Source of the DNA: Brevundimonas aveniformis DSM 17977
Lineage (GTDB): Bacteria > Pseudomonadota > Alphaproteobacteria > Caulobacterales > Caulobacteraceae
NCBI RefSeq assembly: GCF_000428765.1
Contig: NZ_AUAO01000002.1
Span: 124,001-188,000 of the forward strand
DNA: 64,000 nt
Reading direction: 5' to 3'
Shown piece after piece: positions 38,754 through 45,616 of the stretch. The first letter of the stretch is position 1. Each line of letters starts with the position of its first letter. A model generated the notes under the pieces. The model was not told the origin of the DNA. It saw only the letters and a list, made by a program, of their open reading frames with translations, and ran no database searches. Both the position numbers and the translations under genes were made by a program.

Positions 38754-39073
38754 CCGCACAGGACACCCCCAGCAACCGCGCGCGGCCGCAGGATGATGCG
38801 GGACCCAGCGACGAGGCCGGCGTTGGTGACGCTCTGGTTCAGCGCGAGTTCCTGCCCGCCCTCGTTGAACAGCACCGGCCCTTCGGAGAGGCCGAACAGC
38901 TGGAGCGCGTGTTGGAGAACCGCCTGAAGCGCTTGGTTCGAGTTTACCTCCAGCGGCATCGGCGCGCCGTTGTAGATCACGGTGATGGTGATCTTGTTGT
39001 CCGGCTTGTCCGGCTTCCCGGGCTTGTCCTTCGGGGATTCGTCCGGGGGCTTATTGTCTTCGTTCTTGGCCAT
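38750..39073 (-). CDS. Ubiquitin-like modifier with tail after Gly-Gly
   Basis: A 107-residue protein starting at ATG 39073, chosen because AAGGATAAGG lies just upstream; the frame is open to 39181. Residues 1-27 are a Lys/Pro/Asp linker (KDKPGKPDKPDNK). Residues 27-97 look like a beta-grasp: ITITVIYNGAPMPLEVN, an amphipathic helix (QALQAVLQHALQLFGL), then GPVLFNEGGQELALNQ and LVAGSRIILRPRA. The end is AGG followed by VLCG, so cleavage after Gly-Gly would expose a ubiquitin-like tail. It resembles DUF2604-type ubiquitin-like proteins, a recollection not checked. The JAB and E1-like genes follow directly. Confidence 0.75.
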   Translation of the reverse strand: MAKNEDNKPPDESPKDKPGKPDKPDNKITITVIYNGAPMPLEVNSNQALQAVLQHALQLFGLSEGPVLFNEGGQELALNQSVTNAGLVAGSRIILRPRAVAGGVLCG

Positions 39074-39114
39074 TACCTTATCCTTGATTGACCTGTTTCG
39101 TGGACGATGCGGTG

Positions 39115-39159
39115 TGCGATACGCCACCGCTCTAATCTGCCAATTTGGTAGGTATCGCA
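39115..39159 (-). promoter_or_regulatory. Candidate promoter/operator of the ubiquitin-like operon
   Basis: A perfect 8-bp inverted repeat (tgcgatac 39115-39122 / gtatcgca 39152-39159) flanks CCAATTTGG (39140-39148). On the minus strand TTGCGA and GATTAG are 17 bases apart and could be -35 and -10 boxes. The motif CCAAATTG recurs upstream of the XRE gene at 40130-40137. The site lies in the 200-nt gap between the immA-like gene and the ubiquitin-like start. Confidence 0.4.
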
Positions 39160-39273
39160 AGGCTGTTTGTGTGATTGACACTGACGTGTGACAGAATGAC
39201 GCAGCGGAGCCGGCAGCTGGGCTCGCCTCTGTGCGAACTAGAAAATCACGTGCGGGCGAGCTTTCAGCCGACC

Positions 39274-39813
39274 CTAAAAGGGCTTGTATCGCCCGTAGAC
39301 GTTCGCGAGCCGGAGGCTCATCGCGTGTTGGCTCACGCCAAACGTACGAGCTAGAGCAGCGGCCTCCTCGTCGTCGGCGACCGCGTCCTCGGCGTCTAGC
39401 ATTTCGAGGAAGTCGAAGGGCATCAGGAGCGAAGCCGCAAAATAATTGGCCTCGATCTCTTCAACGTTTGTCGCCTGGGACGATTCTTCGTTCCGATAGT
39501 TCACTCGGAAATCTCGATCGACGTGGGTCAGCAGGCCCGTGTGAAGGAGAAAATGCGCCAGCTCGTGGGCAATGGTGAAACGCTTCCGCCCTTCGGAGTG
39601 CTTGCTGTTCACTCCGATGACCGCGCCGGCATCGGTGCGCACGAGCATCCCGGAAACATCGCCCAGCTTTCCTTCCTTGATCTCAAGCCCTAGTGCTCGA
39701 GCTATTCCGTCAACCGGCACGGCCGGACCAACGACGTCGTGATCGTCCAGCAGGTCGCGGACAATCGCATCTATCCGCGAGTACCGAACGCGCGCGGGTA
39801 CATACCCGGCCAT
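39274..39813 (-). CDS. ImmA/IrrE-family metallopeptidase
   Basis: A 179-residue zinc protease of the ImmA/IrrE (COG2856) type. HELAH at residues 83-87 is the zinc motif and IEANYFAASLLMP supplies the third ligand region. The N-terminal segment (VPVDGIARALGLEI) and C-terminal FGVSQHAMSLRLANVYGRYK are family hallmarks. ImmA-type proteases cut or release partner XRE repressors in response to stress. The start overlaps the stop of the XRE gene as ATGA, so the two form a unit. Confidence 0.87.
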   Translation of the reverse strand: MAGYVPARVRYSRIDAIVRDLLDDHDVVGPAVPVDGIARALGLEIKEGKLGDVSGMLVRTDAGAVIGVNSKHSEGRKRFTIAHELAHFLLHTGLLTHVDRDFRVNYRNEESSQATNVEEIEANYFAASLLMPFDFLEMLDAEDAVADDEEAAALARTFGVSQHAMSLRLANVYGRYKPF

Positions 39814-40106
39814 CAGGCCGTGGCCCGCAAGCGCTTCATCATCTTGGCGATCTCATCCTCAGGCGCAGCCCGCATCAGGCTCGGCGTTTCTTTCGCGCTT
39901 GGGATGAGCGCCGTGACCTTCAGGTCAAGCGCGTGAGCAAACAAGACCAACTGGTGCAGAAGCACGGCTTGGCGACCGCGTTCGATGTTGGTGACCGAGG
40001 TGCGGGAGAGGTTTACCTGATCTGCAAGCTGTTGCTGTGTGAGTTCGAGCTTCTCGCGGCGGCGACGGATCCGCTCGCCGAGCGCAATGTAAATTGGGTC
40101 AACCAT
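39813..40106 (-). CDS. XRE-family HTH regulator paired with ImmA-like protease
   Basis: A 97-residue repressor. The HTH runs ERIRRRREKLELTQQQLADQ...SRTSVTNIERGRQAVL in residues about 9-44. The C-terminal half is a short helical extension with Lys/Met/Ala residues. A protease partner overlaps it by 4 nt. Such pairs control mobile elements and stress-inducible modules, so regulation of the downstream ubiquitin-like operon is plausible. Confidence 0.85.
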   Translation of the reverse strand: MVDPIYIALGERIRRRREKLELTQQQLADQVNLSRTSVTNIERGRQAVLLHQLVLFAHALDLKVTALIPSAKETPSLMRAAPEDEIAKMMKRLRATA

Positions 40107-40160
40107 TCAACCGAGAATCAGCATTTCCGCCAAATTGTCAAGCTGGCAAACATAGTAGCC
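40107..40160 (-). promoter_or_regulatory. Candidate promoter of the XRE-immA unit
   Basis: On the minus strand TTGACA (40141-40136) is a consensus -35 box, about 30 nt before the XRE ATG. GCCA-N11-TGGC (40129-40147) overlaps it and contains CCAAATTG (40130-40137), the motif also found upstream of the ubiquitin-like gene. It may be an autoregulatory operator. Confidence 0.4.
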
Positions 40161-40199
40161 TGCTGTCATAGGAGGCGGAACCTCAAGCAGGACAACGGC

Positions 40200-40740
40200 C
40201 AGCATAACCCTTGTCCCGGCTCTCCGCTGCGCTGCGGCCGGGATGACAGGCTCCAGTTGGCTGCAGACCGATGTGCGCGAGAGTCCCGGGCCGGTGATCG
40301 CGGGGTTGACGCTGGACGACGCTGGCTGAGTTTTCCTCGGTGTTTTGCGGGGGTGAGCGCCTGCGGCGGCCCCCTCCACCGCGAGCCTTCGCCGTGGGCT
40401 CAGGCGTTCGTTGCGGTCGAAGCCAAATCGTTGGCTTCTCCATGCGCGCTCAGGCGCGCGCCGCGCCTCACCCCCTCCCCATTCCCTTTGGAAATGGGGA
40501 GGAGAGGCGGCGGCGGGTGGCCTGCGCGAGCGGGGAGGCGCCCTTTCCCGCTCATTTGAACTGCCAGACGTCGTTCCGGCTCTTCGCTACGCTGCGGCCG
40601 GGATGACAAGGCGGGGGTGGCGGGTTGGCGGTGGGTGCCCGTATTGAAAGGGGCGTCCAGCGGCGGCGCCGCCCCCTCCACCGCTTCGCGGTCCCCCTCC
40701 CCATTCCCTTTGGAAATGGGGAGGAGAGGGTGTCTGCGCC
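40200..40740 (+). repeat. Cluster of dispersed repeats in a 714-nt gene-free region
   Basis: No gene is seen between the XRE promoter and 40821. The region holds two partial family D units (40206-40249 and 40569-40611, each ending gccgggatgacaagg or similar). It also holds two family A right ends: one near 40475-40505 and one at 40655-40735, with ccaccgcttcgcggtccccc and cccattccctttggaaatggg. Nested insertions have made a repeat graveyard at the border of the accessory region. Confidence 0.75.
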
Positions 40741-40820
40741 CTCGCCGGAAAAGCGGGCATAGGCCCCGCGCGTCGCGGGTGTTTGTCCTCGCCGTTTGGG
40801 GTGGGCGCACACTCTCCGGC

Positions 40821-41612
40821 ATGGCTGGACGGCGATCGAAACTGAGTGAGAAGACCTGGCGGCGGGTGTTTCGGTGGGACCGGAGGGGGGTTCCGCGCAG
40901 GCGGCTGGCGGAGCTGTTCGGGGTGACGGTGGGGACCATCGCTTACCAGGCGGCGAGGCGGGGGCTGCGCAAGGGCGAGACGCCGGGGTGTGTGGACCGG
41001 CGGCGGCGGCCCGAGGGCGGGTGGCCGGACGATCATGTGTTTCATCAGAGCGGCATGACGCCGGCGCGGTGGCGCGCGCTGCTGGAGCGGCGGATCGCGG
41101 GCGAGGCCGTCGAGGATCTGGCGGCGGAATACGGCGTCTGCGTCGCGATGATCGGCTGGCAGGCCAGGCAGATGGGGATGCGGAAAATGGACCGGCCGGA
41201 CGCGCGCTATCTGCCGCGCGGGCCGGCGCAGGGAGCCTATGGCTATACGGGAATCAGGGACTTGCTGAAGATCACGGTGGACCGGGACGATCCGGTCGGG
41301 ACGGTGCGGCGGATCGACGAGGCGATCTGGGCGCGGCTGGACAAGGGCGACGGGTCGGAGGCCGGGATGATAAGGGGGGCGGACCAAGCGGCGACGTCGT
41401 CGCGTCGCAGTGCGACGCTCCTCCACCCCTCCACCGCCCACCCGTCGCCTGCAGCGACCGGCCCCTCCACCGCTACGCGGTCCCCCTCCCCCGCGAGCGG
41501 GGGAGGATCAGGGGGGCCGGTGCTGCACGCCCATCAGCGGCCGCCGGAGGGGGAGTGGGGGACGTGGCTGGTGCTGGGCGGGCGTGGGGCGGGCAAGACG
41601 CTGGCGGGCGGC
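40821..41612 (+). pseudogene. Truncated HTH-terminase large-subunit fragment
   Basis: ATG 40821 starts MAGRRSKLSEKTWRRVFRW and encodes two helix-turn-helix-like stretches (RRLAELFGVTVGTIAYQAAR and VEDLAAEYGVCVAMIGWQAR). A family A repeat is read through in frame (PSTATRSPSP). It ends at AHQRPPEGEWGTWLVLGGRGAGKTLAGG, a terminase Walker A region close to that of the full-length gene at 43016. After 41612 the similarity stops and the open frame runs on by chance into the CoA-transferase gene. This is a degraded paralogue. Confidence 0.65.
41398..41512 (+). repeat. Dispersed repeat family A, copy inside the terminase fragment
   Basis: It shares cctgcagcgaccggcccctccaccgc with the imuB copies, with the core ccaccgctacgcggtccccc, and ends in cccccgcgagcgggggagga. 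In the fragment's frame it encodes PSTAHPS and PSTATRSPSP, the same phase as in imuB. Confidence 0.8.
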
Positions 41613-41733
41613 CCAGGTTTCGGTGGCGCGCGCGCGCGGGACTTTCGCGCCCGTCCTGGCATGGGCTCCTTACGCCCCTCGCGCCCCATGCTAAGACCAG
41701 GCCCTCGGTTCGCATCGGAGGGGCGTCCTCATC

Positions 41734-42834
41734 ATGTCCAAGGCAAAGGGTCCGCTGGCGGGGATGCGGGTGGTGGAGATGGACGCCATCGGCCCGGTGC
41801 CGTTGGCGGCGATGGTGCTGGCCGATCTGGGGGCCGAGGTGGTGCGGGTGGCCCGCCCGCCCGGCTCGGGCCAGGCGTGGGACGACACCGGCGGGGCGGT
41901 GCTGAACCGCAATCGCGCGCATGTGTATCTGGATCTGAAGGCGACCGAGCAGAGGGGTCAGGCCCTGGCCCTGATCGCGCGCGCCGATGCCGTGATCGAG
42001 GGGTTTCGCCCCGGCGTGATGGAGCGGCTGGGCCTGGGGCCGGAGGTCTGTCTGGAGCGCCATCCGCGCCTCGTCTATGCGCGTATGACCGGCTGGGGCC
42101 AGACTGGCCCGCAGGCGGCGCGGGCCGGGCATGATCTGAACTACATCGCCCTGACCGGGGCGCTGAACGCCATGGGCGCGGCCGATCAGCCGCCGATGCC
42201 GCCGCTCAATCTGGTGGGCGACTATGGCGGCGGGGCGATGTTTGCGGTGGTGGGGGTGCTGGCCGCCCTGACCCAGGCGCGGGCGACCGGGGTGGGCCAG
42301 GTGGTCGATGTGGCCATGACCGACGGCGCGGCGGTGCTGTCCAGCCTGTTCTACGGCCTGGCGGCGTCGGGCCTGTGGTCGGACCGGCGCGGCGGCAATC
42401 TGCTGGACGGGTCCAAGCCGTTCTACCGCTGTTATGAATGTGCCGACGGGCGGTATGTGGCGGTGGGGGCGCTGGAGCCGGCCTTCTTTGCCCAGCTGCT
42501 GGCCGGGCTGGGGCTGGAGGCCGGGCGGTTCCCTCAGCTGGACCCCTCGGGGTGGGCGGCCATGACGGACGCCTTTGCCGAGGTGTTCGCCACGCGCAGC
42601 CGCGATGACTGGGCCGCCGTGTTCGCCGGAACCGACGCCTGTGTCACCCCCGTCCTGGCCTTTGGCGAGGCCCCCTTTGACCCGCACAATGCGGCGCGCC
42701 AGACCTTTGTCAGCGTCGATGGGGTGGTTCAGCCGGCCCCGGCCCCGCGCTTTTCGGCGGCCCCCTGTGCGGTCGATCCGGCCCGGCGCGGCCCGATCGA
42801 GATCGCGGCGGCGCTGGCGGCCTGGGAGGCGTAG
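41734..42834 (+). CDS. CaiB/BaiF CoA-transferase (alpha-methylacyl-CoA racemase-like)
   Basis: A 366-residue class III CoA-transferase. MRVVEMDAIGPVPLAAMVLADLGAEVVRV, VYLDLKATEQRGQAL and RAGHDLNYIALTGAL (with the catalytic Asp) are typical, and GFRPGVMERLGLGPEV fits the AMACR-like branch. It may racemise branched acyl-CoA esters or transfer CoA. The start ATG 41734 follows the truncated terminase fragment directly. It appears to be chromosomal cargo between the two terminase copies. Confidence 0.87.
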   Translation: MSKAKGPLAGMRVVEMDAIGPVPLAAMVLADLGAEVVRVARPPGSGQAWDDTGGAVLNRNRAHVYLDLKATEQRGQALALIARADAVIEGFRPGVMERLGLGPEVCLERHPRLVYARMTGWGQTGPQAARAGHDLNYIALTGALNAMGAADQPPMPPLNLVGDYGGGAMFAVVGVLAALTQARATGVGQVVDVAMTDGAAVLSSLFYGLAASGLWSDRRGGNLLDGSKPFYRCYECADGRYVAVGALEPAFFAQLLAGLGLEAGRFPQLDPSGWAAMTDAFAEVFATRSRDDWAAVFAGTDACVTPVLAFGEAPFDPHNAARQTFVSVDGVVQPAPAPRFSAAPCAVDPARRGPIEIAAALAAWEA

Positions 42835-43015
42835 GGGGCCCCGGGTCGATCCGGGGAAACTGGAACCAGGTTCGGCGTGGCGGACGGCGACCTGCGACCG
42901 GTGGGCCGCAGGGAGGCGACAATTCCCGGCGCCTATTCGCGGATCGAACCGGGGGTGGAGACGGATCTGACGGGCCTTGTTTTCTCCGCCGGGCGGGCGG
43001 GCCGAGACTGTCGGG

Positions 43016-44773
43016 ATGGAGATGCCCCGCCACGACCCTGTCGGCTATCTGTCGCTGGATGCCTGCTGTCAGACCACGCCCTATCATCTGCGGCCCGATG
43101 ACTATCGCGACCCCCGCAGCCCGGCGACCGAGGGGCAATGGCGCGAAGCCAACCGACGCCGGATTGCAGGCCATCTCATGGCGGACATCGCCCGGTTTCT
43201 GGGGATCAGCGACAATCGGGCGGCGATTGGTCTGCGCAAACGGTTCGGCCTGAAGCGGGACCACGCGGGGGCCGTCAACCGACCTCGCGGTGCAGCGGCC
43301 CTGCCGGGCTCACCCCATGATCGGGCGTCAGATCCCCTGGCGGCTTTTCGGCTGGACCCGAGCGACCCGGACGCCAGCCGTGCGGCCATCCGCGACAAGA
43401 TCGTCCTGGCCACGGATGAGGGGGCGTTGGGACGGGTGGTGGCCCTGTGCCGGGTGATGCGCGAGCTGGATCGTAGCCTGTGGCCGGCTGGGAGGGCGGC
43501 GGGACGGGCAGGCGGATTGCCGTCCGACCCTGACGATGCGCCGGCAGGTGTGCCGGCCCCGGCACTGATCCTGCATCCGCACCAGTGCCCGCCGGCGGGG
43601 GATTGGGCGACCTGGCTGGTGCTGGCCGGACGCGGGGCGGGCAAGACCCTGGCCGGGGCCAACTGGGTGGCCGACCGGGCTCTGGCTTTGGGAAAGGGCG
43701 GGCGCATCGCCCTGATCGGTGCGACCCTGCATGATGTGCGCGAGGTGATGATCGAGGGGCCGAGCGGGCTGATGAGCCTGCCGCGCTGGCAGGCGACGGG
43801 CCGATGGAAGGGGCCGCGGTTCCAGCCGTCGCGGCGGCGGCTGAGCTTTCCGGGCGGCTGTGAAGGCCAGATGTTTTCCGCCGAAGACCCGGACAGTCTG
43901 CGCGGCCCGCAGTTTCACGCGGCCTGGGCCGATGAGTTCTGTGCCTGGGGGCGGACCGACCCGGAGGCCGGGGCCCTGGCCATGGTGCGGCTGGGTCTGC
44001 GGCTGGCCAGCGCGCCGGGGCCGCAGTTGATGGTCACGACGACGCCGCGCCCGACGCGGGCGCTGAAGGGTCTGATGGCCGAGCCGGGCTGTCGGATCAG
44101 CCGGGCGGCGACCGGGGCCAATGCCGCCCACCTGTCCGAAGGGTTCGTCGCGGGCCTGCGGCGGCTCTATGGCGGCACCCGGCTGGAGGCCCAGGAGATC
44201 GAAGGCCAGGTGGTTGATGACGGGCTGGCGCTGTGGACCGCACCGATGCTGGCGGCGTGCCGGGGCGTCGCGCCGGAGCGGTTCGAGGCGGTGGTGGTCG
44301 GCGTCGACCCCAGTGTGACCGCCGGGGGCCATGCCTGTGGCATCGTGGTGGTCGGTCGGGCCGGGGACCGCGCCTATGTGCTGGCGGACCGGACGATGGG
44401 TGGGGTGTCGCCGGACACCTGGGCGAAGGGAGCGGTCCAGGCGGCGGCGGACTATGAGGCCCAGGCGGTCGTGGCCGAGGTCAATCAGGGCGGCGATCTG
44501 GTCACCGGCCTGTTGCGGGCTGTCGGCGGCGGGGTCGCGGTGCGTGCGGTCCGGGCCTCGGTCGGCAAGCGGGCGCGGGCCGAGCCGGTGGCGGCCCTGT
44601 ATGAACAGGGGCGGGTGGTGCACGTCGGGGCCGGTCTGGATCGGCTGGAAGAGGCCCTGATGGACTTCGACGGCGAGGGCGACGGACAGGATCGGGCCGA
44701 TGCCCTGGTCTGGGCGGTGGCAGAGGTGATGCTGGGCCCGCCGCCCCTGTGGCCGCGCATTCGTGTCTGGTAG
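43016..44773 (+). CDS. HTH-terminase large subunit fusion, GTA-like DNA packaging protein
   Basis: From ATG 43016 (ATG 43022 is also possible) the product has 585 residues. Residues 1-170 contain an HTH-like segment (RRRIAGHLMADIARFLGISDNRAAIGLRKRFG). The ATPase begins at LHPHQCPPAGDW with Walker A LAGRGAGKTLAGAN and Walker B region FHAAWADEFCAW. The C-terminal nuclease has VVGVDPSVTAGGHACG, VVAEVNQGGDLV and DGQDRADALVWAVAEVML. It resembles terminases of gene transfer agents and tailed phages. No portal, protease or capsid gene follows, so it appears orphaned. Confidence 0.82.
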   Translation: MEMPRHDPVGYLSLDACCQTTPYHLRPDDYRDPRSPATEGQWREANRRRIAGHLMADIARFLGISDNRAAIGLRKRFGLKRDHAGAVNRPRGAAALPGSPHDRASDPLAAFRLDPSDPDASRAAIRDKIVLATDEGALGRVVALCRVMRELDRSLWPAGRAAGRAGGLPSDPDDAPAGVPAPALILHPHQCPPAGDWATWLVLAGRGAGKTLAGANWVADRALALGKGGRIALIGATLHDVREVMIEGPSGLMSLPRWQATGRWKGPRFQPSRRRLSFPGGCEGQMFSAEDPDSLRGPQFHAAWADEFCAWGRTDPEAGALAMVRLGLRLASAPGPQLMVTTTPRPTRALKGLMAEPGCRISRAATGANAAHLSEGFVAGLRRLYGGTRLEAQEIEGQVVDDGLALWTAPMLAACRGVAPERFEAVVVGVDPSVTAGGHACGIVVVGRAGDRAYVLADRTMGGVSPDTWAKGAVQAAADYEAQAVVAEVNQGGDLVTGLLRAVGGGVAVRAVRASVGKRARAEPVAALYEQGRVVHVGAGLDRLEEALMDFDGEGDGQDRADALVWAVAEVMLGPPPLWPRIRVW

Positions 44774-44785
44774 GCCAACGGATGG

Positions 44786-44799
44786 ATTGACCGATCAGT
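44786..44799 (+). promoter_or_regulatory. Candidate TetR operator upstream of the regulator gene
   Basis: ATTGACCGATCAGT matches the palindrome upstream of the TonB receptor at 11 of 14 positions (ATTGGTCGATCAAT). It lies 50 nt before the tetR-type start, which suggests autoregulation. Confidence 0.45.
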
Positions 44800-44848
44800 C
44801 TATGGCGGCGAGTCTGTCGACCCGTGTTGGACGAAGCAAGGAAGACGA

Positions 44849-45517
44849 ATGCCGGGAACGCGAAGGCGCTCGAATACCGAACGACGTGACGAATCTCAGG
44901 CGCGAATTCTGGATTCGGCCGAGGCCCTGTTCGCGGCGCGCGGGTTCAACGGCGTCAGCGTCAAGGACATCGCCAAGGCGGCCCAGGTCGATACCAGCCT
45001 GGTGCACTACTACTTCGCCTCCAAGGCCGGACTGTTTACGGCGGTGCTGCGCCGGCACGCGCCGCGGGTCAATCAAACGCGTATGGATTCCATGGCCGCC
45101 TATGCCCGCTCGGCCGGAACCCAGATGACGGTGGAGGGCGTGCTGCGCGCCTATCTGGAACCGGCTTTCCGCCTGGCCCGCGAAGGCGGCGAGAGCGAGC
45201 AGAACTACATGACCCTGATCGCCCAGATCAGCGTTCTGACGTCCGATGCCCTGCCGGGGGTCGATACCACCGCCTTCGATCCGGCGATTGAGGCCTTCAT
45301 CTCGATGTTGCAGCAGGTCCGACCCGAGGCGAGCCGTGAGGATCTGTACTGGTTCTACCACCTGCTGACCGGTGCCATCACCCAGTCCTGGGCGCGGACC
45401 GGGCGGATCGACCGCCTGTCCGGCGGGCTGTGCCGCTCGGACGATTTCGACACCATCGTCGAGAAGACGGTCGCCGTCTTTGCCCACGGCCTGACTGTGG
45501 GGGAAACCCCACGATAG
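44849..45517 (+). CDS. TetR-family transcriptional regulator
   Basis: A 222-residue repressor. The HTH lies in ILDSAEALFAARGFNGVSVKDIAKAAQVDTSLVHYYF (about residues 18-54). The C-terminal ligand domain is helical with no recognised ligand signature. It is followed by a TonB-dependent receptor and an alpha/beta hydrolase, and matching operator-like palindromes precede both tetR and the receptor gene. It probably controls uptake and hydrolysis of one compound. Confidence 0.88.
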   Translation: MPGTRRRSNTERRDESQARILDSAEALFAARGFNGVSVKDIAKAAQVDTSLVHYYFASKAGLFTAVLRRHAPRVNQTRMDSMAAYARSAGTQMTVEGVLRAYLEPAFRLAREGGESEQNYMTLIAQISVLTSDALPGVDTTAFDPAIEAFISMLQQVRPEASREDLYWFYHLLTGAITQSWARTGRIDRLSGGLCRSDDFDTIVEKTVAVFAHGLTVGETPR

Positions 45518-45528
45518 CCATCATAACT

Positions 45529-45546
45529 TTATTGGTCGATCAATAA
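45529..45546 (+). promoter_or_regulatory. TetR operator upstream of the TonB receptor
   Basis: TTATTGGTC pairs with GATCAATAA (18 bp, one mismatch per half). It lies in the AT-rich gap between the tetR stop and the receptor's GTG start at 45617. The same core recurs upstream of the tetR gene. Confidence 0.55.
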
Positions 45547-45616
45547 ATATGTTGACAGGCCGACCCCTGTGCCGTCAGCCTCCGGTCAAACATCTGACCC
45601 TGGGGGAGGGGACATC

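Noticed and set aside
37015..39181. A hidden E2 (UBC-fold) gene in another frame of the ubiquitin-like operon
   Set aside because: The other frames give only short low-complexity products, and the three genes fill the region. No UBC-type motif was seen.
40617..42134. A single 505-residue open frame from the repeat region into the CoA-transferase gene
   Set aside because: Only 40821-41612 resembles a known protein. The later part is in a different frame from the conserved CaiB gene, and the first part is repeat sequence.
40821..44773. A complete gene transfer agent or prophage cluster
   Set aside because: Only terminase-type genes are present. A TetR gene follows directly instead of a portal gene.
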